Source: an uncultured Nitrospira sp.
GTDB lineage: Bacteria > Nitrospirota > Nitrospiria > Nitrospirales > UBA8639
Direction: 5' to 3'
NCBI GenBank assembly: GCA_902500695.1
Contig: CABVRQ010000055.1
Location: 1-24,838, forward strand
DNA length: 24,838 nt
This document shows, one piece after another, positions 1 through 7,602 of the stretch. Each line of letters starts with the position of its first letter. Position 1 is the stretch's first letter. Under the pieces are notes generated by a model that worked only from the letters and a program-made list of their open reading frames with translations, was not told the DNA's origin and ran no database searches. The position numbers were made by a program, and so were the translations under genes.

Positions 1-39
1 CCTGGCCTTGTGGTGTGGCCGAGCAGTGCAGCCGACACC

Positions 40-200
40 GGAGAAAAGGCGCGCATTGTTTGAGCCTTGCGAGTTTGCGCGCCGCCGGGGTCGGCGAACC
101 GCGAAGGGAACCCGAAGGGCCACAGCATGGCCAAGATGGTTTTGGCCACTTTTGCCGAAACAAAAGTGGCTCGGCTGCCGGGACGAAACCCGGCAAACCT
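40..200. repeat. Hairpin-rich non-coding sequence, probable dispersed repeat
   Basis: This stretch is built of inverted repeats rather than a recognisable gene. An 8-bp pair, GGCGCGCA (48-55) and TGCGCGCC (76-83), encloses a GTTTGAGCC...GAGTTT core. A perfect 10-bp hairpin follows, GCCACTTTTG (145-154) with CAAAAGTGGC (161-170) and loop CCGAAA. A 7-bp hairpin comes next, TGCCGGG (176-182) with CCCGGCA (189-195) and loop ACGAAA. From memory, similar GTTTGAG..GAGTTT and 'cttttgccgaaacaaaag' strings recur in many proteobacterial genomes and are often mis-annotated as small hypothetical proteins. The exact boundaries and copy number cannot be seen from one window. Positions 201-300 hold only a weak 5-bp inverted repeat (232-236 with 247-251). 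Confidence 0.55.
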
Positions 201-300
201 TCAACATTGTAGACAGGTTTTTAATACGAATACCCGCATACAACTTCGGGTGGGAGGGAAATTTCTTACTCCTACTAAGAGCGGCAGGGAAAGTTAGACT

Positions 301-1023
301 TCAGGAGGCACCAGAGAGAATACTTTCCCTCAATGCTTCAATCTGCTTCATAATTTCCTTCGTGCACGATTGAAGGGATTCCTTCCTCGGGCGAACCTCC
401 TGTTGGAATTTTAGGGGTTTTCCATACTTAATCCTGGCCTTACTCGGAACCAATAGGGTTTTAACCATCGACGTCACCGAATGGGGTCCTTCCCAGACAA
501 TAGACGCCGGGATCACAGGCGCACCGGACTTGATCGCCAGATAGCCCACACCCAAATGCCCCGCATCTAAACGATGCCGATCCAATCCGCCTTCCGGGAA
601 AAGGCCGATCACCTCCTGCGCGGCCAAACCCTCTAACATCGTGCGAATGGCACGGATATCCCGCTTGCCTCGTTGTACCGGAATACAACGAAACGCCCGA
701 AACACCCAACGAATGTGCGACTTGGCATAGATCTCTTTTGCCATCAAAAATCGAATAGGACGTCCTGCGGTGGCCAATAAAACCAATGGATCCCCCATTG
801 ACGTATGGTCACAGACAATCAAGGCCGGTCCGTCTACGGGAACCGGGAATGGCTTCACCACCACACCATACATAAGCCGACAGACCCAGGAGTTTAATCG
901 ATGCAAGGAAGAATAGACGAAGCCTGGCTGGGTCGCTGGAACGCTCAACGATGAAGAGGAAAAAGGCGGATGAGTCGGTATTGAATGATGTCCCTCAAGG
1001 CCTTTACTTTTGACAATAGGCAC
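301..1023 (-). CDS. plsC: 1-acyl-sn-glycerol-3-phosphate acyltransferase (PlsC family)
   Basis: The 240-residue product belongs to the PlsC/LPLAT acyltransferases. The family transfers an acyl chain to lysophosphatidic acid to make phosphatidic acid at the inner membrane. The HX4D catalytic box is H73-T-S-M-G-D78. The substrate-binding FPEGG motif is at 142-146, preceded by an 'FRCIPVQRG' block (block II) and followed by 'GAPVIPASI' (block IV). The start is GTG at 1021-1023 with no strong ribosome site. The first ~40 residues are low in conservation, so a later start is possible. It lies 33 bp after the 165-residue gene on the same strand, so co-transcription is likely. Its product feeds CdsA, encoded at 5566. 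PlsC-like paralogues can act on other lipids, so the exact substrate is inferred. Confidence 0.85.
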   Translation of the reverse strand: MPIVKSKGLEGHHSIPTHPPFSSSSLSVPATQPGFVYSSLHRLNSWVCRLMYGVVVKPFPVPVDGPALIVCDHTSMGDPLVLLATAGRPIRFLMAKEIYAKSHIRWVFRAFRCIPVQRGKRDIRAIRTMLEGLAAQEVIGLFPEGGLDRHRLDAGHLGVGYLAIKSGAPVIPASIVWEGPHSVTSMVKTLLVPSKARIKYGKPLKFQQEVRPRKESLQSCTKEIMKQIEALRESILSGAS

Positions 1024-1056
1024 AAGAGACCTGAGAGAAGCCTGACAGAAAATAAC

Positions 1057-1554
1057 TTAGGTGGTGGCTTTTTTAGCGTGAGATGGACTTTTCGTGGAGT
1101 CGGAGGCATTCGCGGCTTCAGCAGATAATTCAGACTCCTCAGATGATTCGGCCTCTGTGTCGTCTTCGCCTTCTTCTTCCGGCTCTTCAAACCAATTGAC
1201 GAGCATGTCGTCCCACCAGACCGCATCGACTTCTGAACCGGGATCTTCTCCAAATCCAGCCACCTGGTCTTTGGTAAAATTTGGATCAATAACTGTTGGC
1301 TTAAACAAGGCCCGGTCAATCACTTCCTTGGTGGCAAAGCCTCCCACAATCCAAGAAGGTGGATCCGCCCGGCGGGATTTGTACATTTGCAGCCCGACCT
1401 TCAGATAGAGAAACGCCTTGCGTTGATCTTCGTCCTTCAACCCTGATGGGGGCAAGCTTAAGGTCTTTTCAATCTTTTTTCTCCATTCCCGGTCATTGTA
1501 CCGGGAGGTGATCAACTGGAGAACTTTTGCTCCATCCTCTTTTTCCAGTGGCAT
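1057..1554 (-). CDS. Hypothetical protein with acidic C-terminal tail
   Basis: I do not recognise this 165-residue protein. The start is well supported: ATG at 1552-1554 with AAGGAG at 1560-1565, five bases away. The first ~115 residues look like a soluble folded domain rich in charged helices, with a 'PSWIVGGFATKEVIDRALF' stretch and a tryptophan-rich 'DAVWWDDMLVNWFEEP' segment. The last ~45 residues are low complexity: a run of Glu, Asp and Ser ('EEPEEEGEDDTEAESSEESE') and then a short basic end (HAKKATT). No signal peptide or membrane segment is visible, so it is probably cytoplasmic. The acidic tail could be a flexible interaction arm or simply a disordered linker. It sits between plsC and pmbA on the same strand, but that context gives no clear function. 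Confidence 0.7.
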   Translation of the reverse strand: MPLEKEDGAKVLQLITSRYNDREWRKKIEKTLSLPPSGLKDEDQRKAFLYLKVGLQMYKSRRADPPSWIVGGFATKEVIDRALFKPTVIDPNFTKDQVAGFGEDPGSEVDAVWWDDMLVNWFEEPEEEGEDDTEAESSEESELSAEAANASDSTKSPSHAKKATT

Positions 1555-1644
1555 CCTGACTCCTTATGGGCCTGCGGCCGCGTTCTAACTTTATAAACAG
1601 ATACGTAATCGAGAGACTCTTGAATGAGTTTTTTAAGTATTCCT

Positions 1645-3015
1645 CTAATGACCGGCAACCATCATTTTTCGAATTTTGACGGTGGGACTGGCCAACCGGC
1701 CACGAAATTCTAAATCATTCCCGACCATTTCAATATCCTTGAAGATCTGTTGTAAATTCCCGGCAATGGTGACCTCCTCCACAGGATGGATCAATTCTCC
1801 ATTTTCAACCCAAAATCCGACCGCTCCCCTTGAATAGTCTCCAGTGACAAGGTTGACGCCAAAACCAATCAGATCGGTGACAAATAACCCTCGCTTCATA
1901 GACTTGAGAATCTCCTCGGGGGAATAGGAGCCTGGCGAGAGATATAAATTTGTGGCGCCCACTGTTGGATTTTCTCCCACGGATCGTGACGCATTGCCCG
2001 TGGATGCCATCCCCAATTTCCGGCCTGAATACGTATCTAACATGTAACTCGTCAACACACCTTTATCGACCACCAGGGTTTTTCTCGTGGGTAAGCCTTC
2101 ACCATCAAAGGGTCGAGACCCCAACCCTCCGGCTAACCGACCATCATCGATCACGGTCACCAAATCTGAAGCAATGGACTTTCCGAGTTGTCCCAAAAGA
2201 AACGAGGCCCCCTTATAGAGGGAGTACCCGGATACCGCCGAGGAAATATGTCCAAGGAGACCTTTGGCCGTTTCCGGATCGAAGATCACGGGAACTTCCT
2301 GTGTCGTAATGGCTCGACTGCCTAGCCGCCTTACCGTTCGGCGGGCCGCCTCCTGTCCGACCTTTTCCGGGCTATCTAATTCATGAAACTTACGTTTCAC
2401 GGAATACCAATAGTCCCGCTGCATACCGCCATTCTGGCTGTCCAACGCGATGGGCGACACAGAGAGTGAGTAGGAGGAACTGGCGTAGGATCCAATGAAC
2501 CCATGGGAATTCGCCAACAAAACCGATCCATAGCCAGCCGAACACTCAGCCCCTTCAGAATTGGTGATACGGGGATCAGCGGAAAACGCGGATTGTTCGG
2601 TTCGCTTGGCCAGGTCTATTTCCTCATCAACCGTTAATTGCCGATCATCTTTCATATCCATGTCGGGAATATCGACCACCATGTGATCCGGCGCCGGCAG
2701 TCCTGACGTTTCATCTTCAACCACAGCCCTGGCCAGACTACAGGTATCACTGACTAAACGATCCAACGAGGCTTTGGAAAAATCCGAGGTAGAAGAACTG
2801 GCTGAACGTTTGCCAAAAAACACCCGAATCCCCAAGACCTTCTCACGGGCTTTGGACAGCCGGTCCACTTCTGACATCCGCACCTGCACCGAGACCGAAT
2901 CCCCTTCAGCCACAAGAAGATCCGCTTCTGTCGCCCCTAAGGCCTTGGCTCGCTTGAGAACCGTGGCCGCCAATTCCGGGAAACGGTCACCATGTGTGGT
3001 GGGCAGATTTGACAT
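1645..3015 (-). CDS. pmbA: TldE/PmbA-family metalloprotease subunit
   Basis: The 456-residue product is a TldD/PmbA family member of normal length. It has the N-terminal domain ('LGATEADLLVAEGDSVSVQVR'), the central domain and the C-terminal barrel with 'GVNLVTGDYSRGAVGFWVENGE'. It lacks the HExxxH zinc motif present in its neighbour, as expected for TldE/PmbA. In characterised systems TldE pairs with TldD in a heterodimer that degrades unfolded peptides and removes leader peptides from ribosomally made modified peptides such as microcin B17. The start ATG is at 3013-3015. The gene begins 37 bp after the tldD stop on the same strand, so the two are very likely one transcript. No peptide substrate gene is visible nearby. 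Confidence 0.92.
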   Translation of the reverse strand: MSNLPTTHGDRFPELAATVLKRAKALGATEADLLVAEGDSVSVQVRMSEVDRLSKAREKVLGIRVFFGKRSASSSTSDFSKASLDRLVSDTCSLARAVVEDETSGLPAPDHMVVDIPDMDMKDDRQLTVDEEIDLAKRTEQSAFSADPRITNSEGAECSAGYGSVLLANSHGFIGSYASSSYSLSVSPIALDSQNGGMQRDYWYSVKRKFHELDSPEKVGQEAARRTVRRLGSRAITTQEVPVIFDPETAKGLLGHISSAVSGYSLYKGASFLLGQLGKSIASDLVTVIDDGRLAGGLGSRPFDGEGLPTRKTLVVDKGVLTSYMLDTYSGRKLGMASTGNASRSVGENPTVGATNLYLSPGSYSPEEILKSMKRGLFVTDLIGFGVNLVTGDYSRGAVGFWVENGELIHPVEEVTIAGNLQQIFKDIEMVGNDLEFRGRLASPTVKIRKMMVAGH

Positions 3016-3052
3016 TATGAAATGGGAAGAAACAAAACGGAAGGGTTATCCA

Positions 3053-4486
3053 TCAGCCCATCGCCGTGCCACCGACGATCATTTCATCGATTTTAATGGT
3101 AGGAAGTCCCACGCCGACCGGAACCGATTGTCCATCTTTTCCGCAGGTGCCGATTCCTTCATCTAATTTCATATCATGTCCGACCATCGAAACTTTCTTG
3201 AGCACATCAGGACCGTTCCCAATCAACGTCGCGCCTTTGACCGGTTTGGTCACCTTCCCATCTTCGATCAGATAAGCTTCGCTGGCTGAAAAGACGAATT
3301 TTCCACTGGTGATATCAACCTGTCCTCCCCCAAACGACACGGCATACAACCCGTTTTTCACCGACCGGATGATATCCTGCGGATCGGATTCTCCCGCTAG
3401 CATGAAGGTATTGGTCATACGTGGAAGAATAATACTCCTGAAATCTTCCCGTCTTCCATTCCCTGTTAACGGGATGCCCATCAAGCGGGCATTGAGCCGG
3501 TCAGTGATATAGCCGCGCAAAATACCTTTTTCAATGAGCATGGTTCGGGACGTCGGGGTCCCCTCATCATCGATGTTCATAGAACCGCGCCGAAATGGGA
3601 GCGTGCCATCATCCACGATGGTGCATAATTCGGATGCGACGGATTTCCCGACTAAGTCACTAAAGGCTGATGTTTTGCGACGATTAAAATCTGCTTCCAA
3701 CCCGTGCCCGATCGCTTCGTGAAGCAAAATGCCCGGCCATCCCCCACCTAAGACAACGGGCATGGTGCCAGCCGGAGCGTCAACCGCGCCTAGATTGAGA
3801 ATCGCCTGGCGTGCTGCTTCTCGCGCAAACTCCATCGCACGGTTCTGCTCCAGGTAGAAGGCAAATCCGACCCGTCCCCCTCCTCCAAATGACCCAACCT
3901 GGCGGTTCCCTCCATCTTCAGCAATACAGGTAATCTGAAGACGAGAGAGAGGCTGCATATCCCCCACAAGCTGCCCTTGGGAGTTGATGACTAAAAATAT
4001 TTTCTGTTCCGTGTTAAAAGACGCCATGACCTTGGTAATTCGCGGATCATAACGCCTGGCTTCCACGTCAATTTTATTCAGTAAGTCAACCCGGGCTTCG
4101 GTTGTAATATCCGTGAGCGGCTGAGACAACGGGTAGAGATTCTGTGTGGGCTGAGAACGATGAGTAACGGCTATGGGGTTGTTCCCTTGAGGAGAATCGG
4201 CAATATATCGTGCCGTATCAGCGGCAATTTCCAGGTCTCGCACAGACAGATCATCTGAATACGCAAACCCGGTTCGTTCACCAGCCACCGCTCGAACACC
4301 TGCCCCCTGGGAAATACTTTTGACCGCGCGCTTGACCAGGCTTTCCTCCATAGAAACGGAATCGGTCACGCAGGACTCGACATACATGTCCACGTAATCC
4401 ACATCCCGAGCAGTGGCCTTATTTAAGGCCTGGAGGACATCTTTTTCTTGGAGGGCAAAATCTGAAAGGCTGGGTACCATAGACAT
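3053..4486 (-). CDS. tldD: Metalloprotease TldD (catalytic subunit)
   Basis: The 477-residue product is TldD. The zinc-binding HExxxH motif is H256-EAIG-H261 within 'GGGWPGILLHEAIGHGLEAD', and the C-terminal 'GTCGKDGQSVPVGVG' supplies the conserved cysteine ligand (C448). Central blocks such as 'CTIVDDGTLPFRRGSMNIDDEG' are typical. Family knowledge: TldD with TldE forms a cytoplasmic protease that holds its active site in an internal cavity and cuts unstructured peptides. The start is ATG at 4484-4486; a second ATG two codons in is also possible, and neither has a clear Shine-Dalgarno sequence. It is the first gene of the minus-strand group and is divergent from uppS. A candidate promoter lies just upstream. 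Confidence 0.94.
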   Translation of the reverse strand: MSMVPSLSDFALQEKDVLQALNKATARDVDYVDMYVESCVTDSVSMEESLVKRAVKSISQGAGVRAVAGERTGFAYSDDLSVRDLEIAADTARYIADSPQGNNPIAVTHRSQPTQNLYPLSQPLTDITTEARVDLLNKIDVEARRYDPRITKVMASFNTEQKIFLVINSQGQLVGDMQPLSRLQITCIAEDGGNRQVGSFGGGGRVGFAFYLEQNRAMEFAREAARQAILNLGAVDAPAGTMPVVLGGGWPGILLHEAIGHGLEADFNRRKTSAFSDLVGKSVASELCTIVDDGTLPFRRGSMNIDDEGTPTSRTMLIEKGILRGYITDRLNARLMGIPLTGNGRREDFRSIILPRMTNTFMLAGESDPQDIIRSVKNGLYAVSFGGGQVDITSGKFVFSASEAYLIEDGKVTKPVKGATLIGNGPDVLKKVSMVGHDMKLDEGIGTCGKDGQSVPVGVGLPTIKIDEMIVGGTAMG

Positions 4487-4524
4487 TAATTACAACAAAT
4501 TACGTATCAAAGAAATAAAAATGA

Positions 4525-4553
4525 AGTATAGCCCATCTCCCAGGTGGGCGCAA
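4525..4553 (-). promoter_or_regulatory. Candidate tldD promoter with internal palindrome
   Basis: Read on the minus strand, TATACT (plus positions 4525-4530) fits a -10 box, and TTGCGC (4548-4553), 17 bp upstream, is a weak -35 box. The spacer contains an imperfect palindrome, GCCCA (4531-4535) with TGGGC (4545-4549). This could be an operator or only a chance inverted repeat. The -10 box would place transcription about 30-40 bp upstream of the tldD start. Confidence 0.35.
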
Positions 4554-4579
4554 TTTCCGGTGAAGGGTAGGCCGGCAAT

Positions 4580-4608
4580 TTGACAAGAATCGGTTTCATT
4601 ATTAGACT
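4580..4608 (+). promoter_or_regulatory. Candidate sigma-70 promoter for the uppS operon
   Basis: A perfect TTGACA (4580-4585) is followed after exactly 17 bp by TAGACT (4603-4608), which matches four of six bases of the -10 consensus. It sits about 90 bp upstream of the uppS start codon in the divergent tldD/uppS region and reads towards uppS. No other strong candidate was seen in this interval. Confidence 0.5.
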
Positions 4609-4699
4609 GAAATTGTTGTGAAATTTTGCTAGTTCCTAAAATCTTTCAGCAGAATCGCAACGCGGCTCTCACCCTCACAATCGGTTTCAGCACAATTCA

Positions 4700-5485
4700 A
4701 TGGATGAATTTCACGCGGTGGACGCAAGGCAAGTTGCTGAAGGCGAATTGCTGGATCAACTTGACCTCACATCCCTTCCCCGACATATTGCGATCATCAT
4801 GGATGGCAATGGCCGATGGGCTGCTCAACGAGGGTTGCCTCGAATTGCCGGTCACAAAGAAGGGCTTCGCGCGCTTCAGGATGTTCTGGAAATCGGGCAT
4901 GAACTTACGATTCCCTATATCACCATTTATGCATTTTCCCAGGAAAATTGGAAACGTCCTCATTCTGAGATTCGACTCCTCATGGGGTTGCTTGAGCAGT
5001 ACCTCAATCAGGAACGCCAACGGTTTCAAGAGCGACAGGTACGATTCCTGCCGATTGGACGACTTGAACAACTACCGTCTTCCGTCCGGTCTCTGGCCTT
5101 AGAGGTGGCAGAAGAAACCCGCCATTTGACTCAGCGAACGCTGGCAGTCGCACTCAGCTATGGGGGACGAACCGAAATTGTCGATGCCGCTCGAAAAATT
5201 GCGATCGAGGTTCAGATGGGGTCGCTCACGCCAGACCAGATTGATGAGTCCTTGTTTGAGCAATACCTCAGCACATGGGGTCTCCCTGATCCCGATTTGC
5301 TCATCCGCACCTCCGGAGAAGCGCGAATCAGCAACTTCCTTCCCTGGCAAATTGCCTACACGGAACTCTATTTCACCAAAACCCTGTGGCCTGATTTTCG
5401 TCGCGCTGAGACTCTTCTCGCCTTACTCGATTATCAAAAACGGGAGCGGCGTTTTGGCCGAATCACTCAACCCGTTTCGCCATAA
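4700..5485 (+). CDS. uppS: Isoprenyl (undecaprenyl) diphosphate synthase
   Basis: The 261-residue product is a cis-prenyltransferase. It extends farnesyl diphosphate with isopentenyl diphosphate units to make the C55 lipid carrier used for peptidoglycan and surface polysaccharides. The hallmark 'HIAIIMDGNGRWA' places the catalytic aspartate at D35. The C-terminal 'DPDLLIRTSGEARISNFLPWQ' block and 'AYTELYFTKTLWPDF' bind isopentenyl diphosphate. About 26 residues precede the conserved core. The ATG at 4700 has no strong ribosome site, so the start is moderately uncertain. It is the first gene of a five-gene run with cdsA, dxr, rseP and proS, an order seen in many bacteria. Confidence 0.96.
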   Translation: MDEFHAVDARQVAEGELLDQLDLTSLPRHIAIIMDGNGRWAAQRGLPRIAGHKEGLRALQDVLEIGHELTIPYITIYAFSQENWKRPHSEIRLLMGLLEQYLNQERQRFQERQVRFLPIGRLEQLPSSVRSLALEVAEETRHLTQRTLAVALSYGGRTEIVDAARKIAIEVQMGSLTPDQIDESLFEQYLSTWGLPDPDLLIRTSGEARISNFLPWQIAYTELYFTKTLWPDFRRAETLLALLDYQKRERRFGRITQPVSP

Positions 5486-5565
5486 AACGGTCTGTGGCCA
5501 TCCCGCATACCTGGTATCCTACTTCTTGTTCATGTGACCCACTGCCAATTGTACTCCCCTAAACA

Positions 5566-6375
5566 ATGGATCCCCGTCGACTCTACTCAGCCATCGTATT
5601 TATTCCTTTGCTCTATGGGGGAATACGCTATTCTCCACCCTGGCTGCTCTCCATCCTGATTGGGAGCGCTTCCCTCCTTGCTTTGTGGGAATTTCTCACG
5701 CTCTACTTTGGACGGACCGGCAGCCTTGCTACCAAGGTGACCTCCTGTCTTGGTGCTGTCATGCTCCTTGTCGCGATGTATACCGGTTACTCCAAGGCCT
5801 TGAACCCTTGGCTCTTGGGAATCGTTGGGGTCATTTTGACAGGATTTTTTATATCTCCGACCACCATGAGGCAACGTCTCCCCTTATGGGTGGCCTATCC
5901 CTTTGGGATCCTCTATGTCGTGGTTCTGCTCGGACATTTCATACTCCTCCGACAACTCCCCGATGGAATCGCCTTAATCTTTTTTGTCTTAGCCATCACT
6001 TGGTTGGCTGATACCGGTGGATTTGTCGTAGGTTTATCTCTTGGACGCCATGCCCTGGCGCCAACCCTGAGTCCTAAAAAAACGATTGAAGGCTTGTTCG
6101 GAGGAGTTCTCTTTTCCGTGCTGGGAGCCCTCATCAGCCACTTTTGGTTTGTCCCTTTTTTCTCCTTGTGGGAATGCGCTATTCTCGGCATGGGCATGGC
6201 CTTAATCGGAACCCTTGGTGATCTTGCAGAATCCGCGATCAAACGTAGCGTGAGTATCAAGGACTCAGGCACAATCATTCCAGGACATGGGGGAGTGTTA
6301 GATCGTGTGGACAGTCTGCTCTTTACCGGCCCGATGATTTACTACTATGTCTTATTCACGGGATCACACTCATAA
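5566..6375 (+). CDS. cdsA: Phosphatidate cytidylyltransferase
   Basis: The 269-residue integral membrane protein has multiple hydrophobic segments through its length. It ends with the CDP-diglyceride synthetase signature at about 223-249 ('SAIKRSVSIKDSGTIIPGHGG' followed by VLDRVD). It makes CDP-diacylglycerol from CTP and phosphatidic acid, the branch point for bacterial phospholipids. The metal-binding aspartates of the signature are intact. It follows uppS by 80 bp and precedes dxr by 33 bp, so it is very likely in the same transcript. Confidence 0.95.
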   Translation: MDPRRLYSAIVFIPLLYGGIRYSPPWLLSILIGSASLLALWEFLTLYFGRTGSLATKVTSCLGAVMLLVAMYTGYSKALNPWLLGIVGVILTGFFISPTTMRQRLPLWVAYPFGILYVVVLLGHFILLRQLPDGIALIFFVLAITWLADTGGFVVGLSLGRHALAPTLSPKKTIEGLFGGVLFSVLGALISHFWFVPFFSLWECAILGMGMALIGTLGDLAESAIKRSVSIKDSGTIIPGHGGVLDRVDSLLFTGPMIYYYVLFTGSHS

Positions 6376-6408
6376 CCAGACCGTACGCAACCATAGGGAG
6401 AGAATCTG

Positions 6409-7578
6409 GTGAAACACATCGTCATTTTAGGATCTACCGGATCGATTGGGAACAGTACCTTAGATGTGATCTCCAGATTCCCTGAAGAATTTCAAGTCGT
6501 CGGCCTGGCGGCCGGATCAAATGATCAGGCCCTTGAGGAACAAATCCGCCTCTTCAAGCCCGAAGTGGCTGCGCTTTTCTGCCAGGATGCCGCCAACCGA
6601 TTACGAGCACGGATGGGACGGACGTCCACTGAAATTCTGGACGGGGAAGAGGGGCTCTGCGCCGTCGCCAGTGCATCGAAGGGTGATTTAGTGATTTCTG
6701 CTATCGTCGGGGGAGCAGGGCTCAAACCAACATTGACAGCCATTCAAGCAGGCCGGCAGGTTGCCCTCGCCAACAAAGAGCCAATGGTGATGGCAGGTCG
6801 ATTAATGCAACTGGAAGCCCACAAACATGGCGTGACAATTTTCCCCATTGATAGCGAACATAGCGCTATTTTTCAATCGATGGAAGGCCACCGGAAGGTC
6901 GATATTCGCCGGATCGTGCTCACGGCTTCCGGCGGGCCATTTTGGGATTGGCCCATCAATGACCTCGAACACGTGACCCCCGAGCAGGCGATGCAACATC
7001 CCAATTGGAAAATGGGTGCTAAAATCACCACCGACTCCGCCACCTTGATGAATAAAGGTCTAGAAGTGATTGAAGCCCGATGGCTCTTTGATATCCCTCA
7101 GGATCAAATCGATGTCGTCATTCACCGGGAAAGTATTATCCATTCTTTGGTAGAATATTGTGATGGGTCAGTCATTGCGCAATTAGGCCACCCGGACATG
7201 CGAACACCAATTTCCTATGCTCTCAAGTACCCGGAACGCATTCCCTTGAATCCTCCACTCCTGGATCTAGGGAAAATTGGAAAATTCACATTTTATCCCA
7301 CTGATTCGAAAAAATTTCCGTGTCTTCAGTTAGCTTTCGACGCACTGGGAGGAGCGGACGGGCTTCCAGCCACCTTAAACGCCGCAAATGAAATCGCCGT
7401 CGATGCCTTCCTCAAGGAGCAGATTGCCTTTTTGGATATACCCAGAGTGATTCAGGAAACGATGAATGCCTATAGCGCGACTCCCGTCACATCCATTGAC
7501 GATACCTTAGAGATAGACCAATGGGCTCGACGAACAGCCACAGAAATGATGAAAGCCTGCTCCTCTTCACCTATATAA
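6409..7578 (+). CDS. dxr: 1-deoxy-D-xylulose 5-phosphate reductoisomerase
   Basis: The 389-residue enzyme converts 1-deoxy-D-xylulose 5-phosphate to methylerythritol 4-phosphate with NADPH, the committed step of the non-mevalonate isoprenoid route. The NADPH-binding GSTGSIG is at residues 8-14. 'ALANKEPMVMAG', the metal-binding 'PIDSEHSAIFQ' and the 'HRESIIHSLVEYCDGSVIAQ' block are all present, and length is normal. The start is GTG at 6409-6411, supported by AGGGAG at 6395-6400, eight bases upstream. The product ultimately supplies substrate for UppS, encoded two genes upstream. Confidence 0.97.
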   Translation: MKHIVILGSTGSIGNSTLDVISRFPEEFQVVGLAAGSNDQALEEQIRLFKPEVAALFCQDAANRLRARMGRTSTEILDGEEGLCAVASASKGDLVISAIVGGAGLKPTLTAIQAGRQVALANKEPMVMAGRLMQLEAHKHGVTIFPIDSEHSAIFQSMEGHRKVDIRRIVLTASGGPFWDWPINDLEHVTPEQAMQHPNWKMGAKITTDSATLMNKGLEVIEARWLFDIPQDQIDVVIHRESIIHSLVEYCDGSVIAQLGHPDMRTPISYALKYPERIPLNPPLLDLGKIGKFTFYPTDSKKFPCLQLAFDALGGADGLPATLNAANEIAVDAFLKEQIAFLDIPRVIQETMNAYSATPVTSIDDTLEIDQWARRTATEMMKACSSSPI

Positions 7579-7602
7579 ATATGAACCCGCGATGACACAT
7601 CC

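Noticed and set aside
8..373. Overlapping open frames in the first 370 bp that could be called small proteins
   Set aside because: They lie across the hairpin-rich repeat, lack ribosome sites and domain resemblance, and one runs into plsC on the opposite strand.
1094..1408. Plus-strand frame of 104 codons, rich in Ser
   Set aside because: It is the antisense image of the acidic tail of the 165-residue minus-strand gene, which has a clear ribosome site.
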